Shown here: piece after piece, positions 9,865 to 18,692 of the stretch | How the letters are laid out: every line of letters starts with the position of its first letter | Position numbering within the stretch: position 1 is the first letter of the stretch | NCBI RefSeq assembly: GCF_001482385.1 | Contig: NZ_CP013611.1 | Location: forward strand, 1,984,001 to 2,048,000 | Length of the DNA stretch: 64,000 nucleotides | Origin: Pseudoalteromonas rubra | Lineage (GTDB): Bacteria > Pseudomonadota > Gammaproteobacteria > Enterobacterales > Alteromonadaceae | Reading direction: 5' to 3' | The notes under the pieces: model-generated | The model's database searches: none | Told to the model about the DNA's origin: nothing | What the model saw: the letters and a program-made list of their open reading frames with translations, nothing else | Position numbers and translations under genes: made by a program

Positions 9865-11007
9865 CTATTCTGGGTGCTTTGCTGGAGAGCTGAGTAATGA
9901 CAAATCGCTTTCAATTTCAGCAAATGCATCGCGCACCTGCATGATGGCCTCTTCCCGGGCAATTGAGCCCTGAATGGCTTCGTCGACATGCTGATAAATA
10001 AATACTTCCTGATCCTCATCCAACCCCATTGATGGGATCCGCTGCTCAAACACCTCCTGAAGGCGGCGAAAGATGGATTCATTCTGAGAGCGATTGTTGT
10101 TAAGCAGAGCCAGCAATCCGGTGAACTTACTGTGGATCATAGAAATGGCATCATTGAGCTCCGCTTGCTGAGACAGCAGCTGCTTGCGCGTCAAAATCGC
10201 CAGCAATTGCTGCTCAGTGACACTGGTGATAAAGCAAATATGATCTCTGAGCCGGCCATGTTTATCCGCATCTTCTGAGGGCATATTCAGGATCAACACA
10301 CTCACCAAATTGTAGTTCACCAGGATCCGGCTGGTAAACTCATGCAAGCGGCCCTTCGAACGTAATATTTCAAACAACTCCACTACAATTGGGGAACACA
10401 ATCCCGCAGTGGCAAAATGATGGCGCTGCTCATCGACCCGAAACTCAATATTGCAGCTTAATCCGAAATTGCTGAGGCACTGTATCAACGCCTTTGCTAA
10501 CGCCTGAATATCATCAATGGCACCGATCTGTTCAATGTAACTGACGATAAATCCCATTTCACTGCTGGTCGCCATGGCATTGAACGCCGTAGAAGTTGCG
10601 TCTTCTACCTGCTGCTCCAGGATATCGCGTTCCAGCAACATCTGTCCTAAATTAAGCAATTTAGCTTTCAGCTCATTATGGCCAAAAGGCTTAACGATGT
10701 AATCCTCCGCGCCAACCGCGTAGCCTTCCATGCGCTCTTCAACCGATCCTCGTGCCGACACAAACATCACGATGATATTCTGCGTCTCCAGATTGGCTTT
10801 AATCTGTTTACACACTTCATATCCATTCATCTGCGGCATGCTGACATCCAGTAATACGACCTGAGGCGCAAAATCCTCAATAACATCCAGGCACTGCTGC
10901 CCGCTGGTTACAGTCAGTAATTCAAAACCGAGGTCTTCGAGTATTTCTTCAATGATTTCAAGGTTGAAAGGTTCATCATCCACCGCCAGGATTCGTTGCA
11001 ATGCCAT
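9865..11007 (-). CDS. Response regulator with unassigned C-terminal region
   Basis: 380 residues. A canonical receiver domain occupies residues 1-125, with acidic pair D10/D11, phosphoacceptor D54 (VVLLDVSMPQMNG) and the conserved Lys in VKPFG. After a short coiled coil, residues about 140-380 are a mostly helical region with a possible GAF-like core (about 165-285) and a C-terminal helical tail; no DNA-binding, GGDEF, EAL or HD-GYP motif is seen. It lies 117 bp downstream of a hybrid kinase on the same strand and AAGGAAC precedes its start, so the two probably form one signalling pair. The output is unknown; a protein-protein or kinase-control role is an inference. Confidence 0.85.
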   Translation of the reverse strand: MALQRILAVDDEPFNLEIIEEILEDLGFELLTVTSGQQCLDVIEDFAPQVVLLDVSMPQMNGYEVCKQIKANLETQNIIVMFVSARGSVEERMEGYAVGAEDYIVKPFGHNELKAKLLNLGQMLLERDILEQQVEDATSTAFNAMATSSEMGFIVSYIEQIGAIDDIQALAKALIQCLSNFGLSCNIEFRVDEQRHHFATAGLCSPIVVELFEILRSKGRLHEFTSRILVNYNLVSVLILNMPSEDADKHGRLRDHICFITSVTEQQLLAILTRKQLLSQQAELNDAISMIHSKFTGLLALLNNNRSQNESIFRRLQEVFEQRIPSMGLDEDQEVFIYQHVDEAIQGSIAREEAIMQVRDAFAEIESDLSLLSSPAKHPE

Positions 11008-11124
11008 TTTTCAGTTCCTTTTCCGTTTCCAAAGCACCGTCATCTGCAAACACACCTTCAAACGTGAGAAATGCACCGACAATGACAGCTTTTATTTAGT
11101 TATAGACAGTGATCACCCAAGGCG

Positions 11125-13080
11125 CTAGTGCTCCACCTGAATTGGCAGCTCAATATGAATACAGGCACCCTGCTCCGGGTTATTTTCAGCGTAAATACAG
11201 CCTTTGTGCAGCAATATAAATTCTTTACAAATAGCCAACCCCAGTCCGGTTCCGCCAGCCCCACTGTTGGTTTTACTGCTTTGAGCGAACTTATCGAATA
11301 TATGCTCCAATTCATCTTCTGGTATGCCAACGCCCTTGTCCCGCACCAAAACATGGACATATCCCGCTTTAAGCGTCACTATGACGCTCACTTCGCTGTG
11401 CTCGGGACTGAATTTCAGCGCATTACCAAGCAAATTTCTCATCACCTGAGTCAGCTGCTCAGCATCACAACGCAGCACAATATTGTCCTCTTGTGCTTGC
11501 AGCTCGATCTGAATATGCCGGGCCATTGCCAGACCCGATACATCTTCTTTTGCGGTGTGTATTAAAGTGAGTAAATTGTGTGATGCTGGATTAAAGGGAA
11601 AGCGGCCAGCATCCAATTTAGACAAGTCGAGCAGATTGTTAAGCAGTAGCAGCAAGCGTTCACCACTAGTCTCAATGCGTGATAAGTATTTCTCCAGTTT
11701 ATTCACCGGTATCTCACCACACGCCAACTTATCAATCCCAAAGCGAGCAAAACTCAAAATGGAGTGCATGGGGGTTCTCAGTTCATGGGACATATTGGCA
11801 AGAAACTCAGATTTACTGATATTCGCGGCTTCTGCGGCCTCTTTAGCCGCCTGAAGTTGTGCCGTGCGTGCCTGTACCTCCACTTCCAGCACTTCTTTAT
11901 CCTCTTCGAGTAATTGCTGTTTTCGCTTCAATTGGGCAACGTTCTTAAAAATCGCGGCCAGGGCAATTTCACCGTGATGGTCAATCTCAATAAACGTTCC
12001 CATCAATGGAATACTCGGCCCGTCTTTTTGCGGCAACACCAGCTCACAATTGAAATGCCGCAACATACTGCCATTGTTGATGGCTTCCTTTAGTGCGGTG
12101 ACAGAGGCTGGTTCAAACAGGTCAAAAATAGAGTGTTGCTGTAGCTGATCTCCCGGCAGTTTTAGTAAAGAGGTACAACCATCATTGGCCTCAATCACAA
12201 AGCCATCAAGATTAAACAACATGATGGGGTCCGGAGTGTGCTTATAAATCACCCGCAGCAAGCTGTCCCGCTCAATGAGCGCGTCGACCGTATCCTGCAA
12301 ACGTCCAACCAATTCTTGATTATGGCGACGCAGTAACTCGCTTTGCCATAGTTTATGCAGCGACTGCAACAACGTCCCTTCATCTACGGGCTTAGTTAAT
12401 ACATCTTCCACACCCTGACGAATGGCTTCCATCATATCGACCTGATTTTGCCGAGAAGTCATCAGCAGACAACGCGCATCACGGTGGACCTGTCGCAACT
12501 TCTTGAACACATCCAGGCCACTCCCCTGCGCCAAATTAAAATCACAAATCAACAGGTCAATATCATGGCTACTTGCCTGTTGCATTGCCTCAGTAATACA
12601 GTGTGCAGTCACAACCGTAAGTTGTGCGCCACGCAGGCTGGCCGTCAAACGCCTCAGACGACCTTCACGATGGTCAACCAGTAATATTTTCGGCAGCTCA
12701 AGTCGGTCATGATCACCGGTTTCAAGCACCCGTTCGAGCAGCCCCGTAATTTCTTTATTACCAAAAAAGGGGTAGATCACGATGGCATTGCACAGCATTC
12801 GATTTAAGCGGCTGAATGCATCAACGTGCTCCGAGTTTTCAGGCTTCGGAGCGAGCAAAATTAGACGGTCGTGATCTTTAAGCTCAGACAGGGCAGCAAA
12901 GGTGTGATCAGGCAACCCATGGGCGATGGCGATAACATGAAACGCAAAGAAGTCCTGAACCTTGTGCAACATCTGAAAGTGTAAATGTACCACTTCACAG
13001 CCCAATAATTCGAATAAAACCTTCAGTCTCATAGCCAGCACACTGCTGCTATCGATAATTAATACCTTGTTGTTTTCCAT
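11125..13080 (-). CDS. Hybrid sensor histidine kinase with two N-terminal receiver-like domains
   Basis: 651 residues with no transmembrane segment, so probably cytoplasmic. Domain order: a degenerate receiver (about 1-118) that keeps an N-terminal Asp but has IAIAHGLPD where the phosphoacceptor strand should be; a full receiver (about 130-245) with D136, D180 (LLICDFN) and K230; a PAS domain (about 272-390); a coiled coil; a HisKA domain with H432 (MSHELRTP); and an HATPase domain with the N-box (NLLGNALKFSPE) and G-boxes (DKGVGIPEDE, GTGLGLAICK). Receivers upstream of the kinase core suggest input by phosphorylation from another kinase. The partner is probably the receiver protein encoded just downstream. 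Confidence 0.92.
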   Translation of the reverse strand: MENNKVLIIDSSSVLAMRLKVLFELLGCEVVHLHFQMLHKVQDFFAFHVIAIAHGLPDHTFAALSELKDHDRLILLAPKPENSEHVDAFSRLNRMLCNAIVIYPFFGNKEITGLLERVLETGDHDRLELPKILLVDHREGRLRRLTASLRGAQLTVVTAHCITEAMQQASSHDIDLLICDFNLAQGSGLDVFKKLRQVHRDARCLLMTSRQNQVDMMEAIRQGVEDVLTKPVDEGTLLQSLHKLWQSELLRRHNQELVGRLQDTVDALIERDSLLRVIYKHTPDPIMLFNLDGFVIEANDGCTSLLKLPGDQLQQHSIFDLFEPASVTALKEAINNGSMLRHFNCELVLPQKDGPSIPLMGTFIEIDHHGEIALAAIFKNVAQLKRKQQLLEEDKEVLEVEVQARTAQLQAAKEAAEAANISKSEFLANMSHELRTPMHSILSFARFGIDKLACGEIPVNKLEKYLSRIETSGERLLLLLNNLLDLSKLDAGRFPFNPASHNLLTLIHTAKEDVSGLAMARHIQIELQAQEDNIVLRCDAEQLTQVMRNLLGNALKFSPEHSEVSVIVTLKAGYVHVLVRDKGVGIPEDELEHIFDKFAQSSKTNSGAGGTGLGLAICKEFILLHKGCIYAENNPEQGACIHIELPIQVEH

Positions 13081-13190
13081 AACTAAACCCTGCTGTGGTA
13101 AACCAATTTACTGCGTTACTTGATGCAACCGCTAGCATTCAGTTTAGTCAAAAATCGCCAATCCGAAACACACGCTGGTTGAATCACAAC

Positions 13191-13205
13191 GTGTAACCGT
13201 TACAC
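13191..13205. promoter_or_regulatory. Perfect 15-bp palindrome, possible operator
   Basis: GTGTAAC-C-GTTACAC is an exact dyad 70 bp upstream of the peroxidase start and 110 bp upstream of the divergent kinase start. Its position between divergent genes suits a repressor or activator site. No regulator can be named from sequence. Confidence 0.4.
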
Positions 13206-13274
13206 TGTGAACTGACCACGTTCGTGCCACGTATACTCAGGCTATGAGTTTAAAACCGTTTCAGGGAGCCCTCT

Positions 13275-13841
13275 ATGATCAAACCACTATTGATATCCAT
13301 GGCACTACTTGCCAGCAATGCCGCGTATGCCAGCGAGACACCAGATTTCACCAAAAGTAAGGTCTGTGATGATTTTACCGGCTATGAATTCAGAAAACTC
13401 AGGTCAAAAGATACCGTCGACTTATGCGCTTTTGAGGGGAAACCATTATTGATCGTCAACACCGCCAGTAACTGTGGATTTACAGGTCAGTTCGATGGCC
13501 TGGAAAAATTACATAAAGCTTATGCCGATAAAGGCCTGGTGGTACTAGGGTTTCCGTCAGACGACTTCTTCCAGGAAGAAAACGACGAAAAAGATACGGC
13601 TGAGGTCTGCTTTATCAACTACGGTGTCACCTTTACTATGATGGCGACAGGTGCCGTGCGTGGCGACGATGCCAACCCGGTATTTCAGCACCTGGGTGAA
13701 CAAAGCGGCGCGCCCATGTGGAATTTCTACAAGTATTTAATCTCGGCTGATCGCAAAACAATCCAGCAGTTCAACAGCCGCACCAAACCGATGTCGGAGC
13801 CTATGATTGCAGCCATCGAAAAAGAACTTGATCTTAAATAA
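13275..13841 (+). CDS. Periplasmic glutathione peroxidase-like protein
   Basis: 188 residues with a signal peptide (1-19, cleaved after AYA), so probably periplasmic. It has the thioredoxin-fold peroxidase core with C67 in NTASNCGFTGQ, the position of the catalytic Sec/Cys in the GPx family, and the WNF motif near residue 150. The family's GFPCNQF motif is here GFPSDDF, so the usual catalytic Gln and neighbouring Cys are replaced by Asp and Ser. The fold assignment is firm; thiol-peroxidase chemistry and reductant are uncertain because of this change. The gene has its own upstream region with a palindrome. Confidence 0.88.
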   Translation: MIKPLLISMALLASNAAYASETPDFTKSKVCDDFTGYEFRKLRSKDTVDLCAFEGKPLLIVNTASNCGFTGQFDGLEKLHKAYADKGLVVLGFPSDDFFQEENDEKDTAEVCFINYGVTFTMMATGAVRGDDANPVFQHLGEQSGAPMWNFYKYLISADRKTIQQFNSRTKPMSEPMIAAIEKELDLK

Positions 13842-13907
13842 TGCGCTTTAAATCTAAGTATATTAGAATAATGTATGAGCAATAATTAACCCATCCATGG
13901 AGAGATA

Positions 13908-14189
13908 ATGACACTAGCCAGCGCAAGACACATATTAGTCAATAACGAAGCCCAATGCCTTGAACTTAAGCAGCGTATTGCAGCAGGTGAAGACTTTGCC
14001 GAGATCGCAAAACAATATTCCAGTTGCCCGTCTGGTCAGGATGGGGGGGAGCTGGGTGAGTTCGGGCCCGGCATGATGGTACCTGAGTTCGACAAAGTGG
14101 TATTTTCTGCACCACTCAATGAGGTGCAAGGGCCAGTTCAGACGCAGTTTGGTTATCACCTGCTTGAAGTCACCAACCGGGTCGATTAA
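13908..14189 (+). CDS. ppiC: Peptidyl-prolyl cis-trans isomerase, parvulin type
   Basis: 93-residue single-domain parvulin, like E. coli PpiC, with no signal peptide, so cytoplasmic. Conserved motifs: ASARHILV at the N-terminus, FAEIAKQYSSCPSG, GGELGEFGPGMMVPEFD and the C-terminal QTQFGYHLLEV. It catalyses cis-trans isomerisation at prolyl bonds (family knowledge). It follows the peroxidase gene by 66 bp on the same strand. Confidence 0.94.
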   Translation: MTLASARHILVNNEAQCLELKQRIAAGEDFAEIAKQYSSCPSGQDGGELGEFGPGMMVPEFDKVVFSAPLNEVQGPVQTQFGYHLLEVTNRVD

Positions 14190-14198
14190 ACCATGTTT

Positions 14199-14233
14199 GC
14201 TACTGGCAGTGTTTCTCTGTCAGTAGCTTTGCT
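14199..14233 (+). terminator. Probable rho-independent terminator after ppiC
   Basis: A hairpin with outer arms GCTACTG and CAGTAGC and inner CAG/CTG pairing, followed by TTTGCTT, starts 9 bp after the parvulin stop. Confidence 0.6.
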
Positions 14234-14326
14234 TGTGACCTAACGAAACTACCCTGCCCTGTTCCTACCCGTCTATAAGTAATGCTATAGTCATTGCGCA
14301 TCTAACCACAACATAAGGATTGAGTG

Positions 14327-14905
14327 ATGATCTTATATGGCTCGGATACATCTCCGTATGTCAGGCGCATCCGCATTTATTGTCTTCGCCATGATATTAC
14401 CCTGGACTATCGCAAACTGGACATCTTTAGTGAGGAAGGCAGAGCTATCCTTCACCAGCACAATCCGGCACGTAAACTGCCGTTTCTGCTTGCTGATGAT
14501 CAGGCGGTCCTGGATTCCAACGTCATTGCCCGTTACCTGCAACAAAAGTTTTCTTTGCCTCACCTCAATTGGGCACAGGAAAATCTGCTCACTATCATCA
14601 ATGCCTGCAACGATTCATTGGTAGAGCTACTGCTTTGCCAGCGTTCAGAATTTGATACTCAGGATGACAAGCTGTTTTTTAACCTGCAACGCGGGCGAAT
14701 AGCAGAAACCTTGCGCGTACTGGATCAAAGCTGTCATGAAACGGTATTTTTAAACTGCGAGTATCTTCAGATCAGTTTATACTGCCTGCTGGATTGGATC
14801 CGCTTCAGAAACTTGTTCGACTTAACACCGTACACCGCTCTGGAGCAGTTTTATGACCAATGGCAGCCTCAAGAAGAGGCACGTCTTACAGATCCCAGAG
14901 CATAA
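14327..14905 (+). CDS. Glutathione S-transferase-like protein
   Basis: 192 residues. The N-terminal thioredoxin fold (about 1-75) shows YGSDTSPYVRRIRIYC at the active-site region, KLPFLL with the cis-Pro, and LDSNVIARYL, the usual Glu-Ser position replaced by Asp-Ser. The C-terminal helical domain (about 80-190) is weakly conserved. ATG 14327 is preferred, with AAGGAT upstream; a GTG one codon earlier is possible. Substrate is unknown; it could be a conjugating enzyme or a binding-only member of the family. The stop codon overlaps the first base of a 163-bp repeat. Confidence 0.82.
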   Translation: MILYGSDTSPYVRRIRIYCLRHDITLDYRKLDIFSEEGRAILHQHNPARKLPFLLADDQAVLDSNVIARYLQQKFSLPHLNWAQENLLTIINACNDSLVELLLCQRSEFDTQDDKLFFNLQRGRIAETLRVLDQSCHETVFLNCEYLQISLYCLLDWIRFRNLFDLTPYTALEQFYDQWQPQEEARLTDPRA

Positions 14906-15067
14906 TACCAATTTGCTTAATTAAGTGTTCTATTTTGAGGCGAGAAAATAGGGTCGATAACAAGGCGAAAATTTTGCTGTTTAGTCGTTCTAAATGAGGA
15001 ATTTTTTAACGCCGTTAGCGTCGTATTTGCTCTTTCAAATTAAACAGGTATTAAGTGAAATTGGTAT
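14905..15067. repeat. MITE-like intergenic repeat, copy 1
   Basis: A 163-bp element with ten-base terminal inverted repeats ATACCAATTT and AAATTGGTAT. A near-identical copy lies at 51903-52064. The ends extend as an imperfect inverted repeat (CTTAATTAAG near the left end, TTAAGTG near the right). It has no coding capacity, consistent with a non-autonomous mobile element. Its left end supplies the last base of the GST-like gene's stop codon. Confidence 0.85.
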
Positions 15068-15093
15068 AAGCTCGATAACTATGGAAATACACC

Positions 15094-15444
15094 ATGAGTG
15101 ACATCGAATTAGAATCGGAAGTAGTCAATTTTGTCGTGACAGCAAAAGAGCAAGAGCAAGTTTGGGCACTAGGCTCAGATGACGGCGGCCTGGTTGTGGT
15201 TGACTCAAACCAGTTTGAAGAGTCGGACGTATTGCTGCTATGGGATAATGAAGAGAGCGCTCAGGCACAGTGCCGTGACGAGTGGGCAGACTTCAAACCA
15301 ATTGCCATCGCGCTGGATGAGTTGCTTGACGAATGGATTGAAGACTTACGCGACGACAACGCCCTGCTGGGCCTTAACTGGAATGATGACAACGTGTGTA
15401 CAGAGATCGAGCCGGTTGGTCTGGCCCGTGCTCTGTCAGAATAA
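15094..15444 (+). CDS. DUF2750 domain protein
   Basis: 116-residue small acidic cytoplasmic protein. The pattern VNFVVTAKEQEQVWAL, the VLLLWDNEESA segment and the C-terminal GLNWNDDNVCTEIEP match the DUF2750 family, whose function is not known. It starts 27 bp after the repeat and ends 6 bp before a convergent VOC gene, so it is probably transcribed alone. Confidence 0.88.
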   Translation: MSDIELESEVVNFVVTAKEQEQVWALGSDDGGLVVVDSNQFEESDVLLLWDNEESAQAQCRDEWADFKPIAIALDELLDEWIEDLRDDNALLGLNWNDDNVCTEIEPVGLARALSE

Positions 15445-15450
15445 GCGCCG

Positions 15451-15834
15451 TTATTCCACGCTGATCAGCGCCACTAAGGTGCCTTCAATTGAGCGCACAT
15501 ATGCCTGTGTGTGCTCCCCCTTCAAAGTCGGCGGCGACAACGGCTCTGCGCCCGCTGCCACGGCTTTATCATAACTCTTCGCGACATTCTCACACCCCAA
15601 AGTTAACTCAAAACCCAGCGCTGGCTGCTTAGGTTGGCTACGAATGTAGCTTTGTTTAAACTGCGCCTGTGCAACCGGGTGGGTAGCAAAAGCAAGTAAA
15701 ACCTGTCCGGTGTCCAGCTCTCCATAGTCTCCGTCCTCACTGAGGCCACAGGCACTGAGCCCGAAGGCCTGAAAGTAAAAGTCCAGTACCTCTTCGACAC
15801 TGTCGACGTAGATCACGGTTTTCAGAAACTGCAT
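15451..15834 (-). CDS. VOC (glyoxalase/bleomycin-resistance) family protein
   Basis: 127 residues with the paired beta-alpha-beta-beta-beta units of the vicinal-oxygen-chelate fold: TVIYVDSVEEVLDFYFQAFG at the N-terminus and ENVAKSYDKAVAAGAEPLSPP in the second half. The usual metal ligands are not all evident (the first position is a Val rather than His), so catalysis is uncertain. Cytoplasmic, function unknown. Confidence 0.85.
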   Translation of the reverse strand: MQFLKTVIYVDSVEEVLDFYFQAFGLSACGLSEDGDYGELDTGQVLLAFATHPVAQAQFKQSYIRSQPKQPALGFELTLGCENVAKSYDKAVAAGAEPLSPPTLKGEHTQAYVRSIEGTLVALISVE

Positions 15835-15926
15835 GGCTAAATTTCAAGCTAAATAAATATAAATAAAGCATATTTTTCGTTCAGCGTAAACCGATTTAAG
15901 ATCCGGACAGAGTAGAGACAGGCAAT

Positions 15927-15949
15927 AGAAAGGGCGCCATTGGCGCCCC
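15927..15949 (-). terminator. Rho-independent terminator of der
   Basis: Read on the minus strand, GGGCGCC-AAT-GGCGCCC followed by TTTCT lies 12 bp after the der stop codon. Confidence 0.8.
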
Positions 15950-15960
15950 TTATCAAGCAA

Positions 15961-17433
15961 TTACTGCTTATTCTTTTGTTCTTTCGTAAATGCCCTGAGT
16001 TTACGTTTCTGCGACAGGGTCATTTTGTTGGTGCGACCAGAATACGGGTTATCCCCTTCACGGAACTCAATCTTAATCGGCGTCCCCATGATATTCAGCG
16101 CCTTACGATAGTAATTCATCAGATAGCGCTTATAACTATCAGGCAAGTCATGCACCTGGTTACCATGGATCACGATACGCGGCGGGTTATAACCACCGGC
16201 ATGGGCATATTTCAGCTTAACCCTGCGACCACGTACCAGAGGAGGCTGGTGATCGGCCTGGGCCATATCCATGATACGTCTCAGCATAGCTGTACTGACA
16301 CGTTTAGTCGCCGACTCATACGCTTCTTCAACAGATTCAAACAAGTGGCCAACCCCGGTACCATGCAGCGCCGAAATGAAGTGCAGTCGGGCAAAATCAA
16401 TAAAGCCAAGACGACGATCCAGTTCAGATTTAATACGCTCTTTCACATAGTCGTCCAGACCATCCCACTTGTTCACTGCGATCACCAAAGAACGACCCGC
16501 GTTCAGAGCAAAGCCCAGCAGACTGAGATCCTGATCTGAGATACCATCTCGTGCGTCGATCACTAACAGAATGACGTTAGCATCTTCAATGGCTTTCAGC
16601 GTTTTAATTACCGAGAACTTTTCGACCACATCACTGACTTTCTTACGCTTACGAACACCTGCGGTATCTATCAACACGTAGTCGCGTTCATTACGCGTCA
16701 TCGGGATATAAATTGAGTCGCGTGTCGTGCCTGGCATATCGTACACAATTACTCGCTCTTCACCCAGGATGCGGTTAGTAAGCGTTGACTTACCTACATT
16801 AGGACGACCGATGATAGCCAGTTTAATGGGTTTGTCTTCAAAGCCAGTTTTGCCCTCTTCCGGAGCTTCTTCCCCTTCCAGGTAAAGCTCAGTCAGCAGC
16901 TCATCGTCCTGCTCAATTTCATCTTCTTCTGAGGCCAGCTCCGCAATTACCGGACCCAGAGTCGCTTCGAGTAGCTGTGTAACACCCCGACCGTGTGCAG
17001 CGGCAATGTGATACACCTCACCCAGCGCTAACTGGTAAAACTCAGCACAGTTGGAATCTGCATCGATGCCGTCTGTTTTATTGGCCACCACAAAGCTTTT
17101 CTTCTGTTGCTTACGCAAATGTTGCGCGATGGCCTGATCCGCTGCGGTCATGCCTGCACGGGCGTCGACCAGAAACAGCACCACATCGGCTTCTTCAATG
17201 GCCAGCAAAGACTGCTCTGCCATCTCCGTTTCGATGCCTTCTTCACTGCCATCAATACCGCCGGTATCGACCACGATAAACTCATAGCCATCATAATTTG
17301 CCTGGCCATATTTACGGTCACGTGTAAGGCCCGGAAAGTCCGCCACTAACGCATCACGCGTGCGGGTCAGACGGTTAAATAAAGTGGATTTCCCCACATT
17401 GGGTCGCCCGACGAGAGCGATCACAGGAAGCAT
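15961..17433 (-). CDS. der: Ribosome biogenesis GTPase Der
   Basis: 490-residue essential GTPase for 50S assembly. Two tandem G domains are evident, each with GRPNVGKST (about residues 8-16 and 210-218), DTGG or DTAG switch motifs and NKTD/NKWD specificity motifs, separated by an acidic linker (about 165-200). A C-terminal KH-like domain with [15 protein letters not shown] follows. Last gene of the ndk-to-der operon, with a terminator just beyond. Confidence 0.98.
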   Translation of the reverse strand: MLPVIALVGRPNVGKSTLFNRLTRTRDALVADFPGLTRDRKYGQANYDGYEFIVVDTGGIDGSEEGIETEMAEQSLLAIEEADVVLFLVDARAGMTAADQAIAQHLRKQQKKSFVVANKTDGIDADSNCAEFYQLALGEVYHIAAAHGRGVTQLLEATLGPVIAELASEEDEIEQDDELLTELYLEGEEAPEEGKTGFEDKPIKLAIIGRPNVGKSTLTNRILGEERVIVYDMPGTTRDSIYIPMTRNERDYVLIDTAGVRKRKKVSDVVEKFSVIKTLKAIEDANVILLVIDARDGISDQDLSLLGFALNAGRSLVIAVNKWDGLDDYVKERIKSELDRRLGFIDFARLHFISALHGTGVGHLFESVEEAYESATKRVSTAMLRRIMDMAQADHQPPLVRGRRVKLKYAHAGGYNPPRIVIHGNQVHDLPDSYKRYLMNYYRKALNIMGTPIKIEFREGDNPYSGRTNKMTLSQKRKLRAFTKEQKNKQ

Positions 17434-17448
17434 AGACTACCTCTTTTA

Positions 17449-17481
17449 AAAACAACAAAAGGCTTCGCACCGCGAAGCCTT
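17449..17481 (-). terminator. Terminator-like hairpin between bamB and der
   Basis: On the minus strand a 10-bp stem AAGGCTTCGC-GGT-GCGAAGCCTT is followed by TTGTTGTTTTT, inside the bamB-der gap. It would end or attenuate transcription from bamB before der. Confidence 0.7.
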
Positions 17482-17507
17482 ACTTCTATTCATTCAGCAT
17501 ATGGTGG

Positions 17508-18683
17508 TTACGGAATTTTTACCGCACTGACTTCACCATCGCGGGTGTACAAGATCAAGGTGTCATCGACCACAATAGGCTCGACAAAAAAGCCTGAGCT
17601 ATCAAACTCTTCACGAGAAACCAATTGACCTGTTTGTTTATCCAGCCAATGCAGGTTACCTTCCTGATCACCCACTACCAGATAATTACCAGCCACTGCC
17701 GGCGTCGTCAGGTACCAACCACGTAACGCAGATTGGCTCCAACGCTCAATGCCCGACTCTCTATCTAGAGCATAGAGTACGCCTTCGCTATCTACCAAAT
17801 AAATGGTATTCAGCTCAACACTGAGGTCACGGTAACTGCTGTACTCACGATCCCAAAGTACATTGCCGTTACGCACATCCAATGCGGCCAGTTTACCATT
17901 GTAGGCGATGGTATACACGGTACTACCAACAACCACAGGCTTAGTATCTACATCAACCAGGCGCTCAAACTCAGAAGCGCCTTTCGCCAGAGCGATGTCC
18001 GTACTCCAGGCCATGAAGCCATTCTCAGCAATCAGCACCGATAATTTACCGCTTTCTTCACCAACCAGTACGCCACCATTTGCTGACGTAGGTGAACTCA
18101 GGCCACGTAATGTCAGTGCAGGCACTTCCTGCTCAAACTGCCAGCGCTCCTCGCCGGTATCCGGGTGTAATGCCAGAAGCTTTCCTGAACCCAAGTTAAC
18201 GTAGACCAAACCATCTCCAGCCGCCGGGGTCGAAAGCGCTTCTCCCGGCACCGCCTTACGCCAAACGACCTCACCGGTTTCACGGTCTAAAGCAATCACT
18301 TCGCCGTGCTCAGAGCCGATATACAACTTGCCGTAGGCCTGCAAAATACCGCCCGACAGCTTAGCCGTGTCATCGTCTTCCCATGGCCAGAAAGCCGGGG
18401 TTTCACGCGTATCAACTTCCCATAGCGTATCGCCGCTGCTGCTATCAAGTGCAGCGACCAAACCATTTCGTTCTGCTACGTAAACCGTACTTTGATAAAA
18501 GGTGGGTGTCAGACGTGAGAAGTAATGCTCAACGCCATCACCAATAGATTCCTGCCAGACAACGTCGGTTTCAAACTGGTTTACGATTTCAGGTAACACC
18601 AATTCCTCTTCATCGTCACTTGAGGAGCATCCCAGCAATGACGCCATACATAGCGCCAATGAGGCCATAGTCAACTTCTTCAT
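17508..18683 (-). CDS. bamB: Outer-membrane assembly lipoprotein BamB
   Basis: 391-residue lipoprotein of the BAM complex that inserts outer-membrane beta-barrels. The lipobox ASLLGC puts the lipidated Cys at residue 19. The rest is an eight-bladed PQQ-type propeller, visible as repeated units such as VAALDSSSGDTLWEVDT, VIALDRETGEVVWRK and LLALHPDTGEERWQF. It follows yfgM by 9 bp, the standard order in gammaproteobacteria. Confidence 0.97.
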   Translation of the reverse strand: MKKLTMASLALCMASLLGCSSSDDEEELVLPEIVNQFETDVVWQESIGDGVEHYFSRLTPTFYQSTVYVAERNGLVAALDSSSGDTLWEVDTRETPAFWPWEDDDTAKLSGGILQAYGKLYIGSEHGEVIALDRETGEVVWRKAVPGEALSTPAAGDGLVYVNLGSGKLLALHPDTGEERWQFEQEVPALTLRGLSSPTSANGGVLVGEESGKLSVLIAENGFMAWSTDIALAKGASEFERLVDVDTKPVVVGSTVYTIAYNGKLAALDVRNGNVLWDREYSSYRDLSVELNTIYLVDSEGVLYALDRESGIERWSQSALRGWYLTTPAVAGNYLVVGDQEGNLHWLDKQTGQLVSREEFDSSGFFVEPIVVDDTLILYTRDGEVSAVKIP

Positions 18684-18692
18684 GGCGACTCC

